64,000 nucleotides of DNA, from positions 19,741,526-19,805,525 of the forward strand of contig OZ038460.1 of the NCBI GenBank assembly GCA_964036195.1. Reading direction: 5' to 3'. Positions 1-11,333 of this stretch are shown here, piece by piece. Within the stretch, counting starts at the first letter, position 1. Every line of letters starts with the position of its first letter. Below the pieces are notes generated by a model. That model had not been told where the DNA came from. It ran no database searches and saw nothing but the letters and a program-made list of their open reading frames with translations. The stretch comes from Sphaerolaimus hirsutus (taxonomy: Eukaryota; Nematoda; Chromadorea; Monhysterida; Sphaerolaimidae). The translations under genes were made by a program, and so were the position numbers.

Positions 1-1342
1 ACCAAATCGGCCAGCTATCTAGCTATCTAGAAATTATGGAGTAAACGGTTGTAAATAAATAGAAAAGTTTCAAATGGCCTGTCAGATGACAAGTCAAGTG
101 TCACATTCCGTGTAAACACTTAACTAGTAATATGAAACTTTGTCAGAGATTTGCAACTTGACAGGACAATAGATGCATGGCGGTTGCGTGTTGGCACCTA
201 ACTAACATTAGATTTAATTGGGTTGAATCGATTGGTAAAACATCTGCATGTAAAAAGCACACTTTTCATGCGCAATGATGAATAATCGTCTTCAAAAATC
301 CTAGTAAAAATAATGATAATTGTAAATAACTATAGAATTATGAGGGAAAAGTGAACAATGACACAATTCTTCCATGCAGTTAAGTGAAAATAGAATGTAA
401 AAAGTGAAACACTTTATACGAAACAACATTTTCAACACACTTTTCACATATTTACTAATAAAGTATATACCTAGTAAAACAGCAGTGGACATTTGAATGC
501 TAGCGCGGAAAAAAAACTCTTTGAAACTTGGACAAACAGTGCAGAAAATTCGGAACTGCGCAGTGGGAAGTTTGGCGCTGACGCCATGGTTTCTGGCGCC
601 AATGAGTGGTGTTTGTGGAAATGAATCAATTTTTGAATGCAAACTGTCATGTAAAATATCTGTGGCCAGACCAGTACTACACTAACTTTTACTTTTAAAA
701 AAACAAACGTTTTTTAAACATGACGTCCGAAATGTTTTTTTTTTAAAAAAACATCGGCCGAAATTTTTAGTACTAAGCACTAGGTATTTTGCAAAATTTT
801 TGCGCGCAAGCGCGCAATTTCACACACAAATTGACATTGGTGGTCGTTTTCATTGGTTTTGTGGCATTTTTAGTATCAAAGTATCCATATCTATGTGCTA
901 CCATGGGTTAATAAGCCATCATATGTTGCTGTACTATATAATATTGAGGTAATGTGCTTCCATGTGCCTCCGCAGTGTGTAACTTCACTCCCAAAGTAAC
1001 AACCTCCTTTTATAACCTAGTTTGATCACTATTCCATGCCAAACTTTACCTGAAGTCACAAACATTCAACTATAAGGCGATATACGAACAATATGTCGAC
1101 GAAAAATGGATATTTTTGACACAAATCACCACTTATAATGCTATACCATGGCTCCACAGCTATTATATGGTCATATATAACATCACAGAGTATTGCCACT
1201 GTCTGATATACCTATATATGTTGACACAAGGTCATATCTGGGAGCTTTTTAAAAAAAACGTTTTTTATTAATAAAAAACGTTGTTTTTTTAAAAAAACAT
1301 CGAGTTAAAAAAAAACGTTTTTTTCCAACCCTAGAAAGGACC
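1..1342. other. AT-rich intergenic, no gene seen
   Basis: I see no coding exon with splice sites here. The short open frames at 301-685 overlap on both strands and have no recognisable domain. Poly-A/poly-T blocks built on AAAAACG/CGTTTTT at about 690-760 and 1245-1325 face each other and may be the ends of one decayed inverted-repeat element. Confidence 0.5.
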
Positions 1343-2478
1343 CAACGCACTTGACAACCAAAACTGTCAAAGTTGACAAAACTGTTTTTAACACATGAGT
1401 TCACCGGAATAAGGAGTCCACAGTTGACAAAACTGTTTTAAACACATGAGTTCACTGGAATAAGGAGTCCACAGTTGACAAAACTGTTTTAAACACATGA
1501 GTTCACCGGAATAAGGAGTCCACAGTTGACAAAACTGTTTTAACACATGAGTTCACCGGAATAAGGAGTCCACAGTTGACAAAACTGTTTTAAACACATG
1601 AGTTCACCGGAATAAGGAGTCCACAGTTGACAAAACTGTTTTAAACACATGAGTTCACCGGAATAAGGAGTCCACAGTTGACAAAACTGTTTTAACACAT
1701 GAGTTCACCGGAATAAGGAGTCCACAGTTGACAAAACTGTTTTAAACACATGAGTTCACCGGAATAAGGAGTCCACAGTTGACAAAACTGTTTTAACACA
1801 TGAGTTCACCGGAATAAGGAGTCCACAGTTGACAAAACTGTTTTAAACACATGAGTTCACCGGAATAAGGAGTCCACAGTTGACAAAACTGTTTTAAACA
1901 CATGAGTTCACCGGAATAAGGAGTCCACAGTTGACAAAACTGTTTTAAACACATGAGTTCACCGGAATAAGGAGTCCACAGTTGACAAAACTGTTTTAAA
2001 CACATGAGTTCACCGGAATAAGGAGTCCACAGTTGACAAAACTGTTTTAAACACATGAGTTCACCGGAATAAGGAGTCCACAGTTGTCAAAACTGTTTTA
2101 AACACATGAGTTCACCGGAATAAGGAGTCCACAGTTGACAAAACTGTTTTAAACACATGAGTTCACCGGAATAAGAAGTCCACAGTTGACAAAACTGTTT
2201 TAAACACATGAGTTCACCGGAATAAGGAGTCCACAGTTGACAAAACTGTTTTAAACACATGAGTTCACCGGAATAATGAGTCCACAGTTGACAAAACTGT
2301 TTTAAACACATGAGTTCACCGGAATAAGGAGTCCACAGTTGACAAAACTGTTTTTAACACATGAGTTCACCGGAATAAGGAGTCCACAGTTGACAGAGAT
2401 CCAAAAATATTCATTCCAGTAAACTCAAATGTGTTCAAAGCAGATTTATCAGTTTTGGCTGTCAACTAGTGTGTAAAT
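1343..2478. mobile_element. MITE with internal satellite
   Basis: The left end (from about 1343) begins with CGCACTTGACAACCAAAACTG. The reverse complement of the right end (to about 2478) reads CACACTAGTTGACAGCC followed by AAAACTG, and both ends continue into a related stretch containing AACACAT..GAGTT. This makes imperfect terminal inverted repeats of about 60 bp. Nearly the whole interior is the 51-bp satellite annotated separately. Terminal CACACTAG resembles other elements in the window at 6.67 and 33.3 kb, but the match is short. Confidence 0.55.
1366..2397. repeat. 51-bp tandem satellite, about 20 copies
   Basis: A 51-bp unit starting ACAGTTGACAAAACTG repeats head to tail, for example at 1420 and 1471, with copies 95-100 percent alike. 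A few copies are 50 bp because one A is missing from the TTTTAAA run. Since 51 is divisible by three, the minus strand shows a false 17-residue periodic open frame. Each unit contains the inverted motif CAGTT..AACTG. Confidence 0.97.
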
Positions 2479-3158
2479 ATGTTCCCAAAGTCACGCCAAT
2501 TTCCCATCCCTACACAGGCGGGCAGCTAGCAAGCAAATAAACAAATAAAAATAATAGGTAGAGAGATTTTGCGAGAAATTTCAACATATTCAAAAATTCT
2601 TCTGACATTTTGCACAGGTGGGCCGCGCAAAAACTAGTTTCCCCCATGGTCGCTCGAATAAAAAGACATTTGCATAGCAACAATTTTTTTTTGCACACTT
2701 CTCAGAGGAACATCATTGTGGAAGTGAACAACTTTGGGCGTATTTTGAAAAACATTTTACCATTGTTTTGAAGAGTAAACAATGTAATATGTACAATTGA
2801 GACGGTATGAAAGTGTAGAAAGTTTGTTGAAACTTTATATTCGAGTGTCCGAAATTATTTGTAATGAAAAGGGGAAGTGTTTATTGTAATGGTGACACAT
2901 AATTGCGAAATTTTATATTTATGACAATGAAATAAGAGTGTTGTATTTCATGAACAAATAAAAATAAACAGGGCAAAAAAGGGGCATTGGCATGCTGCCA
3001 AATTTTTCCCGGGATCCGGAATACCCGCCGGTTTTGTATTTCCGTTTACAAATACTAGTCTTTGTGTCTCCACAATCTCAATTAAAAAGAACCGGGCTAC
3101 CCAACAATCCCTGGCATTTACCCCCCCCCCCCCCCAAAAAAAAAAAAAATCAACCCAC
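2479..3158. other. Probable intron, no gene seen
   Basis: This stretch follows the donor of the minus-strand exon at 3159-3412 and would be its intron. It holds a C15/A14 homopolymer pair next to the exon (3121-3149). No second exon could be identified. Confidence 0.4.
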
Positions 3159-3412
3159 CTCCTCCACGCATAATACTGATTGAGCGCATTTTCAGCCGTG
3201 CTCAAAATCGAGTGCTGTCCGCATCCGGACCCCCCACTCGAGTGCGAAGCCCCAGCGCTGCTAGTAACCGCCGCCTGATTCTGACCGTACACGCCTCTAT
3301 CCGCATCTAACATAATATTGGAGGCGTAGTGCTGCTGGTGCGTGGAGGTGTCCAAGGTGTTCACCAACAGCGAGCTGACCGAGCTCGCCGACGAGGGCGG
3401 TAGAGATTGCAT
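3159..3412 (-). CDS. Exon of unidentified Ser/Gln-rich protein
   Basis: An open exon on the minus strand encodes 84 residues plus two bases. It may start at the ATG at 3412, since no acceptor AG lies close upstream. It ends at the donor AG|GTGGGT, the same donor hexamer used in several other genes of this window. The peptide is rich in Ser, Gln, Ala and Gly (SSASSVSSLLVNT, SSAGASHSSGGSGCG) and ends NALNQYYAWRR. Local GC content is clearly higher than the flanks, as in the other confirmed exons here. The composition would suit a low-complexity activation region of a transcription factor, but that is a guess. I found no partner exon within the window, so neither the family nor the full length can be given. 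Confidence 0.5.
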
Positions 3413-4900
3413 GGCGTCGGGGTTTTTTTGGGGAAGTTTATTTATTTATTTTTTATAGATTGTTGGTAAATGAATGTGTGGATGTGGAATGGAATGTATT
3501 TAGGGTGAATAAATAGTTTGAGATCTGAGAGGTAAATTTGATTTTTGCAAAAGAATTAGTGACATTTCTGGTGTTAATACAACAAAATCAAATCTCACTA
3601 ATTAATAAACCTCACAACCACTCGAAATCGACAAATTTCAACTGCATCAAATCAAACTAAACACACATTTAATACAACAAAAATATTTAAAAAGCAATGC
3701 AACAGAAGCCAGGCACAGGGCAATTCATACACAACATAACATTTCGCCCCGCTTATTTCATTTACATAAAAGCTATCCGATCCGAAATTGAACAGTCATT
3801 AGCAAATTCCGCTTTTGGTCAAGGCAGATCGCGCCCGGAATACAAATCAGTCTGCGGTTTGTGCGCATTGGATAATTGAGCGTTTGGTAACTTGTGAAAA
3901 TGCTGTGGACAGATGTTGGAGAACTTGTAAGGATTTTATATATTTTTAATAATTTTGAGCTGATCGTTTTCAATTTAACTTGTTGCCTTTTTATCATATT
4001 CAAACTGTTTAGCAATTTACCCACATATCAGGTGTTTAATATGGGGTGGGGGCTGAACCCCTCCACTCCCAAATGCTCCAGCTATCTATCTATCACAATT
4101 TTCATTTTTTTAAACACTAATTTTCATCCAGATTATAGTTTTTCATCTTCAAAATCACTAGCAAGATTTTTAAGACTTCAAGATTATTTATGTTCATGTC
4201 AATTATTGCCTATTTTCAACTATTTTAGGCTATATATGTGCTTATAGACAGTTCATAATTATTTTCATCTATTTTTAGCCACTTTTTCTTTCTACACCTT
4301 GAAAAAGCCTATATATTGAACCGCTGTGAAAGCCAAAAATTTTGTTGGCCGACTACCGCAAAATTATCCAATCAAGGTTACCTAATGACATCCAACCAAC
4401 ACTGGCGATGTTTCAGTCCCAATTTTCCATTTTGTAAACGAATAACATTACTTGCCCAATTCAATCAAGCACAAATTGTCTTGGCAGAAATGAACTTTAT
4501 CACAAATATCATTAGCAAAAGCAATATTCCTATCTTATTCATCAACGACAGCCGATTCAATTAAAATATTGGATAAATATTGTGTATTTAAAATCTAGAT
4601 AGAACTTCGATATGAACACTGCCAAGGGACACAATTGTGTCAAGACAAAGTTGACAATTGAATGTGAGTCGAAAAGTTAAATGAAAGTGTATTTGTGGTT
4701 GACATTTGACACTTTTTTATTCAAAACCTTCTTTGATACTTGAATCTAGACTTGACAAGATATTTTCAGACATTTGCGCCAGCTAACTAATCAATGTTAT
4801 ACTCAGCGCCAGGTGCTTTCGCAAAGTAGTTCACTCATGCAAATTACATTTTAAAGATTGTTAAGGATAATTAAATAAAAAGGGGAACATCTTCGAGACC
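3413..4900. other. Intergenic, no gene seen
   Basis: AT-rich sequence without convincing exons. Open frames at 3697-4564 are low complexity and lack splice context or codon bias. Part of 4030-4320 resembles the decayed ATATATAGG-type repeat also seen at 6.9-7.2 and 14.5-14.8 kb. Confidence 0.4.
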
Positions 4901-4905
4901 TTATA

Positions 4906-5095
4906 TCACTAGGGTTGGGAACCCGAACCGACCCGAACCGAATCGAGAACCGAGCAATATTTTGGAACCGAGAACCGGAACCGGGCTTGAGAACCAAACC
5001 GAGAACCGGAAATTTTCAGGACCCGAGAACCGATGCCCGAACCGGAATCTTTTGGAACCGAGAACCGGAACCGAAAATTTTGAATTTCCAACCCT
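4906..5095. repeat. GAACCGAGAACCGG repeat
   Basis: Irregular tandem copies of GAACCG / GAGAACCGG / ACCCGAACCG, bounded by GGGTTGGGAACCC on the left and TTTCCAACCCTA on the right. These ends make a short inverted repeat (GGTTGG/CCAACC), so it is probably a small element whose interior has expanded. Confidence 0.7.
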
Positions 5096-5465
5096 ATCAC
5101 TCGACTCACACTTAAGTTATGGCAATTGAAAAAAAATTCTAAAATAATTTTCCCCACTAATGATTTATGTCTAGTTTAAGGTGAATAATAGTGAAAGAGG
5201 TTCAATTATTTTAATTGTCCAAATAAATATTTATGTGTCCGACTTTCAGAACAGCCCTCACCACATACATTCCTACATTTTTATAACAAATATAGGAGGA
5301 AATATAGGAGGACATTCAGACTAGGAAATTTTTAACTTTGATTTTAAAAACAAAGCATGCATTGAAAACTTGCATGCATTGCTGACGGCCTGACGCATCA
5401 ACATATTTGGGAGCTTTAAAAACCCATTCTTCAAATATTAAACGCAGTTTAAAAACACATGGGGC

Positions 5466-5909
5466 CAGGGACGTAGCCAGGATTTTTGAGCGGGGGGGGC
5501 GGATTGTATACGGAGCCCGGCGAACGGGGGGGGCGGCGCCCCCCCCCCTAAAATGTTACCCCTGTAGTAGGGGAATGGCGCCATGGCGCTGGCGCCATTC
5601 GTAGGCGCCACGCCATGGCGCCACTGGCGTTGGCATTGGCGCCAAAAGGGCAGTATATGTCTGTATTTTACAGGCATATACAGCGACATGGACACGAATT
5701 GAGTCCATTTTCACTGGTTTTGAGGCCGCGGTGACCGGTCAGCCGAAAATATATGTTGTGAAGGGAAAATGCGCGCTTGCGCGCAAAAATTTTTCAAGCT
5801 GTCGACAAAATCGTCTTCTGAAAGTGCCATTTCTGGCACATTTTTTGGTCCGGCCCGGGAAGGGGGGGGGGCGGCCGCCCCCCCCGCCCCCCCCCTGGCT
5901 ACGTCCTTG
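5466..5909. mobile_element. hAT-like MITE with GC-rich interior
   Basis: The left end reads CAGGGACGTAGCCAGG and the right end reads CCTGGCTACGTCCTTG, a terminal inverted repeat of about 15 bp of the CAGGGGCGTAGCCAGG type common on hAT-derived elements. Long G and C runs flank a core at about 5571-5650 made of repeated TGGCGCCA units, which looks like a second inserted element of the GCGCC family seen also at 52.3 and 60.5 kb. Confidence 0.7.
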
Positions 5910-5920
5910 CATGGGGCACT

Positions 5921-6102
5921 CCCAGACCCCGTAAAAAGCCCTGTAAAATGTAAAATGTCATGCAAAGTGTCAAAAGTCATGGAAAATGCCCTGCAAAATG
6001 GCAACTCGGTTGCCATTTTGCAGGGCATTTTCCATGACTTTTGACACTTTGCATGACATTTTACATTTTACAGGGCATTTTACATGGTCTGGGACTGGCA
6101 CA
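5921..6102. mobile_element. Foldback MITE, GGCAGTCCC family
   Basis: The two halves are near-perfect reverse complements centred at about 6007 (GGCAACTCGGTTGCC). The ends are GGGGCACTCCCAGACC and GGTCTGGGACTGGCAC. It belongs to the family whose better-preserved ends read CAGGTGGCAGTCCC (copies at 7911, 12047, 47156 and 48292). Confidence 0.8.
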
Positions 6103-6308
6103 TGATCGTTTAAAAAACCGTTTTCCCATCCCTATCTCAAACAAGGCTGTTCTAGAAACATCAATTTATATTGAGCTCAAACTCTAGGCGAGCGAGCCAA
6201 AGTAACGAGAGAAGGGAGTATTAATGATTGCGTGACATGGACGGTCATTCAAACCGCTGCCCTATAAATATATTTCTTAGTTTATACTGAGTTCTAGTTG
6301 TACTGAGA

Positions 6309-6545
6309 ATACCGTAGTTGCTAGAATAATTACCCTGGAATTTTTCGTCAGGCTTTTTGAGGGGGGGGGGATTTTTCAAGTGGAGGAAGTATTAAAGGAG
6401 CAATTTATTATTTCGCCACAATTTTCAGGCATATTTCGGGGATTTTTCGAGGGTGGGGGTTTATTTTTTCTCCACTCGTCTAACAGGCGGGTATTATTAT
6501 AGAGGGTGAATTATTCAAAGACGAATTATTCAATCAAATACGGTA
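6309..6545. repeat. Decayed TACCGTA-type MITE
   Basis: Starts ATACCGTAGTTGCTAG and ends AAATACGGTAT, with G-runs and GGGGATTTTTC blocks inside, like the TACCGTATTTCCTCG family at 46-51 kb but more decayed. Confidence 0.45.
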
Positions 6546-6665
6546 TATTCTTCAGTAGTTTATACACAGAGTTATATAGCATAAGGTTGGATTTATTGTA
6601 ACGAGTTATAATATATAGAATATTGAAAACCGATTATTTTTATGCTGAATATTGATATAGAAAGT

Positions 6666-7283
6666 CGCTACACACACTAGTTTACTAATGAAATTTTTTT
6701 AAATTAGTAAACTCATAAATCAGTCTTGAACGCATTTGAGTTTAGTGTATTAGTTATTTTTTTCCCTCAGCCAACTACATTTTACGAAGGCGTAATTTCA
6801 GCAAACTTAAATCCCACTCAGGGGTCTCCTAGGGGGGGCTGGGGGGGGGGGCTGCCCCCCCCCAAATCCGCCAGCTACCTATCTATCTGGAGTGGTTTTT
6901 GAGATATTTTGCCCCAATTTTCGCTAAAAATCACCAATTTTCGCACCTTTTTATAGTTTTTCACCATCAAAATCGTGCTCTCCGGCTATATGCATGGTTA
7001 TATGCCTGTTTTTAGCCATTTTAAACCTACTTTTGCCACTTTTAACCGATTATTAGCGATTTTTTCCCATTTCGGACTTCTATGCACTGAAAAAACCTAT
7101 ATATTTAGCCCCCCCCAAGCCCCCCCCAGAAATTTTTTTCAGCTATCTATCTCTCCGGAGGAGCGATTTGCTATCTATCCAGCCCCCGCGAGGGCCAAAA
7201 TCTTGGAGACCCCTGATGCCACTCAAAGTTGATTTTTGAGTTTACTAAATGGTTAGCTTACTGTGAGTAAACTATTGTGTGCA
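6666..7283. mobile_element. MITE sharing ends with 17-kb element
   Basis: Position 6673-6685 is CACACTAGTTTAC, identical over 13 bases to the right end of the 23.5-40.8 kb element. The far end (7267-7279) is CACAATAGTTTAC on the minus strand, 12 of 13 matching. An unrelated repeat (AGCTATCTATCT blocks, about 6.83-7.21 kb) is inserted within it. Confidence 0.65.
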
Positions 7284-7910
7284 GCTATAAAGCCATTAAA
7301 AAGTTTGTATGGAACCGAATAATTGGATTCAGTTCTGGACTCATTAGAAGTTGAATGAACGATACGTAATGAAATAATTATGAAAAGAGAAACGTAAATC
7401 GCACAAATGGCATAAATATGATGATAAAGACAGATAAAATGAGATGAGTGTCCCATGAGAATGAAAAAAAGCGAAATAATAAAAACAAATAAAATGCTAA
7501 TAGACACACAAAAAAACACAGAAAAAATCCACACAACACTGCAAGCCCCTCACACATCAAAAAACCCTCAAAAAATCTGAAACACCCCGTAAAACCCATT
7601 TCAATCAATATACCACCACAAAATCAGGTACTTACATAAATACAAGCTGAGGCAAACAGAACGGAACCCCCAAACATTTGCAACGCAAGCGTAATGTAAT
7701 AAAAATCATCAGGGGGTGAGCACATGCAACATGAGCTCATGTTTAATATAGCCGAACGGGTTCCAGGGGTCACCAACACCAGGGGCCAGTTCCAATTTGA
7801 ACGTAAGAGACGCCCATTTTGTCGGGCGGCCCGATTATTTTATCGACAAATGAGTGATGTTCAACTTGTAAAAGTGCTCTATACTATGTATGGTATTCGA
7901 AAGGTTATAT

Positions 7911-8110
7911 CAGGTGGCAGTCCCAAGCCCTGTAAAGTGTAAAGTAAAGTGTCAAATGTAAAGTAAAGTGTCAAATGTAAAGTCAAATGCAAAGTAAACT
8001 GTCAATTGTCATGCAAAGTTCAGTAATAAAATCTTTTCTTTTTTGTTTTGATTCACACTTTACATTTGACACTTTACTTTACACTTTACAGGGCTTGGGA
8101 CTGCCCCCAG
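7911..8110. mobile_element. MITE, GGCAGTCCC family, best-defined copy
   Basis: Ends are CAGGTGGCAGTCCCAAGCCC and the complementary GGGCTTGGGACTGCCCCCAG, flanked by ATAT on both sides. The interior is repeated GTAAAGTGTCAAATGT-type sequence in inverted order. The left end contains CAG|GTGGC and the right end CCCCCAG|, i.e. splice-like dinucleotides in the element's own termini. Confidence 0.85.
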
Positions 8111-10028
8111 ATATAACTTAAAAACATTTTTTTTTTCAAAAGTTTAACTTTTCACAAATATAATCCTAATCAGAACCTAATTTGAGCCAGACGAACATCA
8201 AGTTGACAGTCGCTTTCCGGTCAACTGAAAAATCAATTTTAGACATGTTCTGATTGAAGACAGTTCATAAAAAGTTATGTTTACCGACAAATATACATTC
8301 CCATTTAACAAAACCGGTGTAAATTGGTAAACATGTTCAGTCGACAAATGATCGACTGTCAACTAGTGTTCCCAGCCAAATTTAATCAACCAGTGTGACA
8401 ATTTTTTACCCCCAAAATCGGGCTACCCGAAATGTCGGGCACATTGAATTTGATCCCTGGAAAGAAATCATGCATCAAAACAAGGAACACACGCATTTGC
8501 ATGATAGCACCCTCACCCCATACATAACACAATACACGCGTTGTGAGTACATGAGTTGAAACATGCAATCAATAAAATACAGTGGCAAGGAGTATATTTA
8601 ATTTGGACATGGGCTATTTTTGGCATGGTAATAATTATTGTGTCTATTTAAAGAGAGATATCGTTTTAATTAATGCATGTGATTAGGGAATTGCAATTTG
8701 AGTTTAATTGAGCGATTTGTAGCTATTGCAGTATCAAGTTAGGTAGATGATAGCGATTTGTTTTACATGGCGGCCTTAAAAGGATAAATGAAAATAAAAA
8801 TCTGCTATGAAAATCGGTTGACAGAAAATTTTGGCACCGAAATTATTCGCAAAGCAGATGGTAGAAATCTGAATAATCACAAAAAAGTCAGGGCTTTTAT
8901 TTCTCTTCCAAAATGATATTTTTCCCCATAGCATAAAAAGTATTTTTGTGCATTAAAAATGACACGTAAAATTCCGAATTCCTATTGGAGGTACAAGTGA
9001 CAGGATACCGGTCAACTAGACGTCAAACGGAAAAATTCCGAGGCTATATTGATCTTCCAATAACTCCTTGTTATAAATTTACCCAACATCAATGGCAAAA
9101 TGCCAAGTGCCTGGTGTTAAGTGCATTACACACACAATCTGGCACGTCGCCAAAAAAACAAGAACGTAAAAAAATCCCCACAAACCTGCTAGTGCAGTCG
9201 ACATCAGAAATCGGTGCATTTTGGGTCAAAAGTTTCGCACCCTTGGCCGACGCGCCTCTACCGTAATCCGAGACATAACTTCTTTTCGGGGGACGGCCCC
9301 TGCCCCGATACCCTCGACCTCTAGTCATTTTCTGGGACACCCTGTAGTTGGATTTTTTTTGCTTTCAAAGATAGGTGCTGGGAAAAATAGAGACAGATTC
9401 TGAATGTGAAAGGAAGTGAACACGTTTAGAGTGTTTGCGACAGCGAGACACGAATACTTTGGGGATCAAATTCGACACTTTGTCAAGTGAAAAGTGATGG
9501 GCAAGAAAAAGTTGCAGTACCGTATTTCTTGTAATAGAACGACACTTCCAATGGAACAGCAGGTAAAAAAGACAACGAAAAAACTTTTTATTTGAATATT
9601 ACTGCGCATACTACATGATATCCACAGAGCGTTACCATATTTTGACGAATAATGTGATGGGATTCTGTGATAAAATTCTGTACAAATTACTCAATCTGGA
9701 AAATGTATTGATTGGGGGGAAAATTACCCAACCAACTTTTGTTTCTCATAATATATGAAATATGGTAGATTTCAGAGCAAAGTGTGTAAACTTTACAAGT
9801 TTTCCACTTCAATTAGCACTTGACAAAGTGCGGAATTTTCACCAGCTTGATTCTTCAAAGTGATTTTTGACGTTTTTTGATAATCAAACAAAACAAAATA
9901 CCATAAAAAAATAACAAGTGAATGTAGTTCTAGAGAAAAGCAACATAACCATCAAAACTGAACCGCATAATAAATATCACTGAATACTTCGTACGGTATT
10001 TATACAACAACCGCAGCTAAAAACAAGT
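8111..10028. other. Intergenic with decayed repeats
   Basis: No supported gene. At 8175-8370 there is an inverted pair built on TTGACAGTCG / CGACTGTCAA, followed by CTAGTGTTCCCAG. At 9518 begins TACCGTATTTCTTGTAATAGAACGAC, a single end of the TACCGTATTTCTTCTAATAG element that is complete at 20940-21392. The open frames at 8985-9403 overlap on both strands and were not accepted. Confidence 0.4.
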
Positions 10029-11182
10029 TACCGTAAATCCTCGAATAAGTTCTCCCCCTCGAATAACACCCCCCCACCCTGTTAGCTGACTGAGGAATAA
10101 CTCCCCCGCGATTAACTCCCCCCTACTTCATGGGTGGAAACGACGTACATACAGGTAGGGTGGCAGAATTTACCATACCGTACCGTACCGCATTTTTGGA
10201 AAATTTACCGTACCGTACCGTACCGTTTACCGCACTTTTAGAAATTTACCGTACCGTACCGCGTACCGCATTTTCCGAAATTTACCATACCGTACCGCGT
10301 ACCGCACTCATTTACCGCAAAAATTGCGGTAAATTTTACTCGGTTTGACCTTTATTCATTTATTTCGGTTTGAATTTATTCATGACAATTTATGTTGTAT
10401 TCTGCAATTTTTTGCGCGCAAGCACGCAAATCTCAAAATTTCGCATGGGGGTTGGGGTGTCACTGAAATTGCATTCATGCCTTATTGCCTATTTTCAGCT
10501 ATTTTTGTGCTATAGTTACTGATATATCTATTTTCAACTATTCTTCACCTACTTTTAGCAATTTTTCACCCACTTTTAACAATTTTCCTCCATTTTTATC
10601 CTTCTACACCCTGAAAAATCCTATATATTGAGCCCCTGCATTGCAGGTAATTTAATTTTCTGTCATCATACCGTTATTGTGTTCTAAAGTCCATTATCAA
10701 ATTGTGTAATTGAATTTGGTGTCAATTAATGAAGTAAAAAATGTCTGTAGTCCGTAGTTTTTACATTTCTGACAATCAAAAATTTACCGTACCGTACCGT
10801 ACCGCGTACCGCACTTTTGGGATTTACCGTACCGTACCGTTTACCGCAAAATTGAAGATTTACCATACCGTACCGTTTACCGCACTATGGAAAATTTACC
10901 GTACCGTACGGTTTACCGCAAGGCCGTACCGTCTGCCACCCTACATACAGGTATAAACACGTTGTAGATGTATGTGTACATTAATAAGAATGTGTCCTTT
11001 TGCAGCTGATGATCACTAGCATTGATTCCATTGCATTAAATATGGATCCATGCATGAAAACAATTAATACAATTTATTGTTCATGCATTTTAAAAGCAAT
11101 CATGCAATCGAAAAAAGTCCCCCTGAAAAAATTCTGAAGATAAAAATAACTCCCCCGGGGAGATATTCGAGGATTTACGGTA
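10029..11182. mobile_element. TACCGTAAATCCTCGAATA MITE
   Basis: Left end TACCGTAAATCCTCGAATA and right end TATTCGAGGATTTACGGTA are perfect inverted copies over 19 bp. C-rich CCCCCTCGAATAAC and the complementary CCCCCGGGGAG blocks lie inside each end. A second element (10156-10943) is inserted within it. Confidence 0.85.
10156..10943. mobile_element. hAT-like MITE with TACCG arrays
   Basis: Terminal inverted repeat TAGGGTGGCAG / CTGCCACCCTA is perfect over 11 bp and is flanked by the 8-bp target duplication CATACAGG (10148-10155 and 10944-10951), which fits the hAT superfamily. Both subterminal zones (about 10165-10320 and 10780-10935) are made of clustered TACCGTACCGT and ACCGCACTTTT units in the same orientation. 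Confidence 0.9.
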
Positions 11183-11333
11183 AGAATAATACATACTGAC
11201 ATTTTAATACAGTTCTATAAGAAAATAGTATCCAAAACATCAAAAAGGCACAAAACAAAAAAAACTGATAACTAAAATAATAAATAGAATAATTAACAAA
11301 AAATCCAAAAACAACAAATACATTCATCCCAAC

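Noticed and set aside
1793-2311. Periodic minus-strand open frames with 17-residue repeats
   Set aside because: They follow from a 51-bp satellite whose length is divisible by three; no start context, splice site or domain.
1366-2397. CRISPR-like array
   Set aside because: There are no unique spacers; the whole 51-bp unit repeats head to tail in an animal genome.
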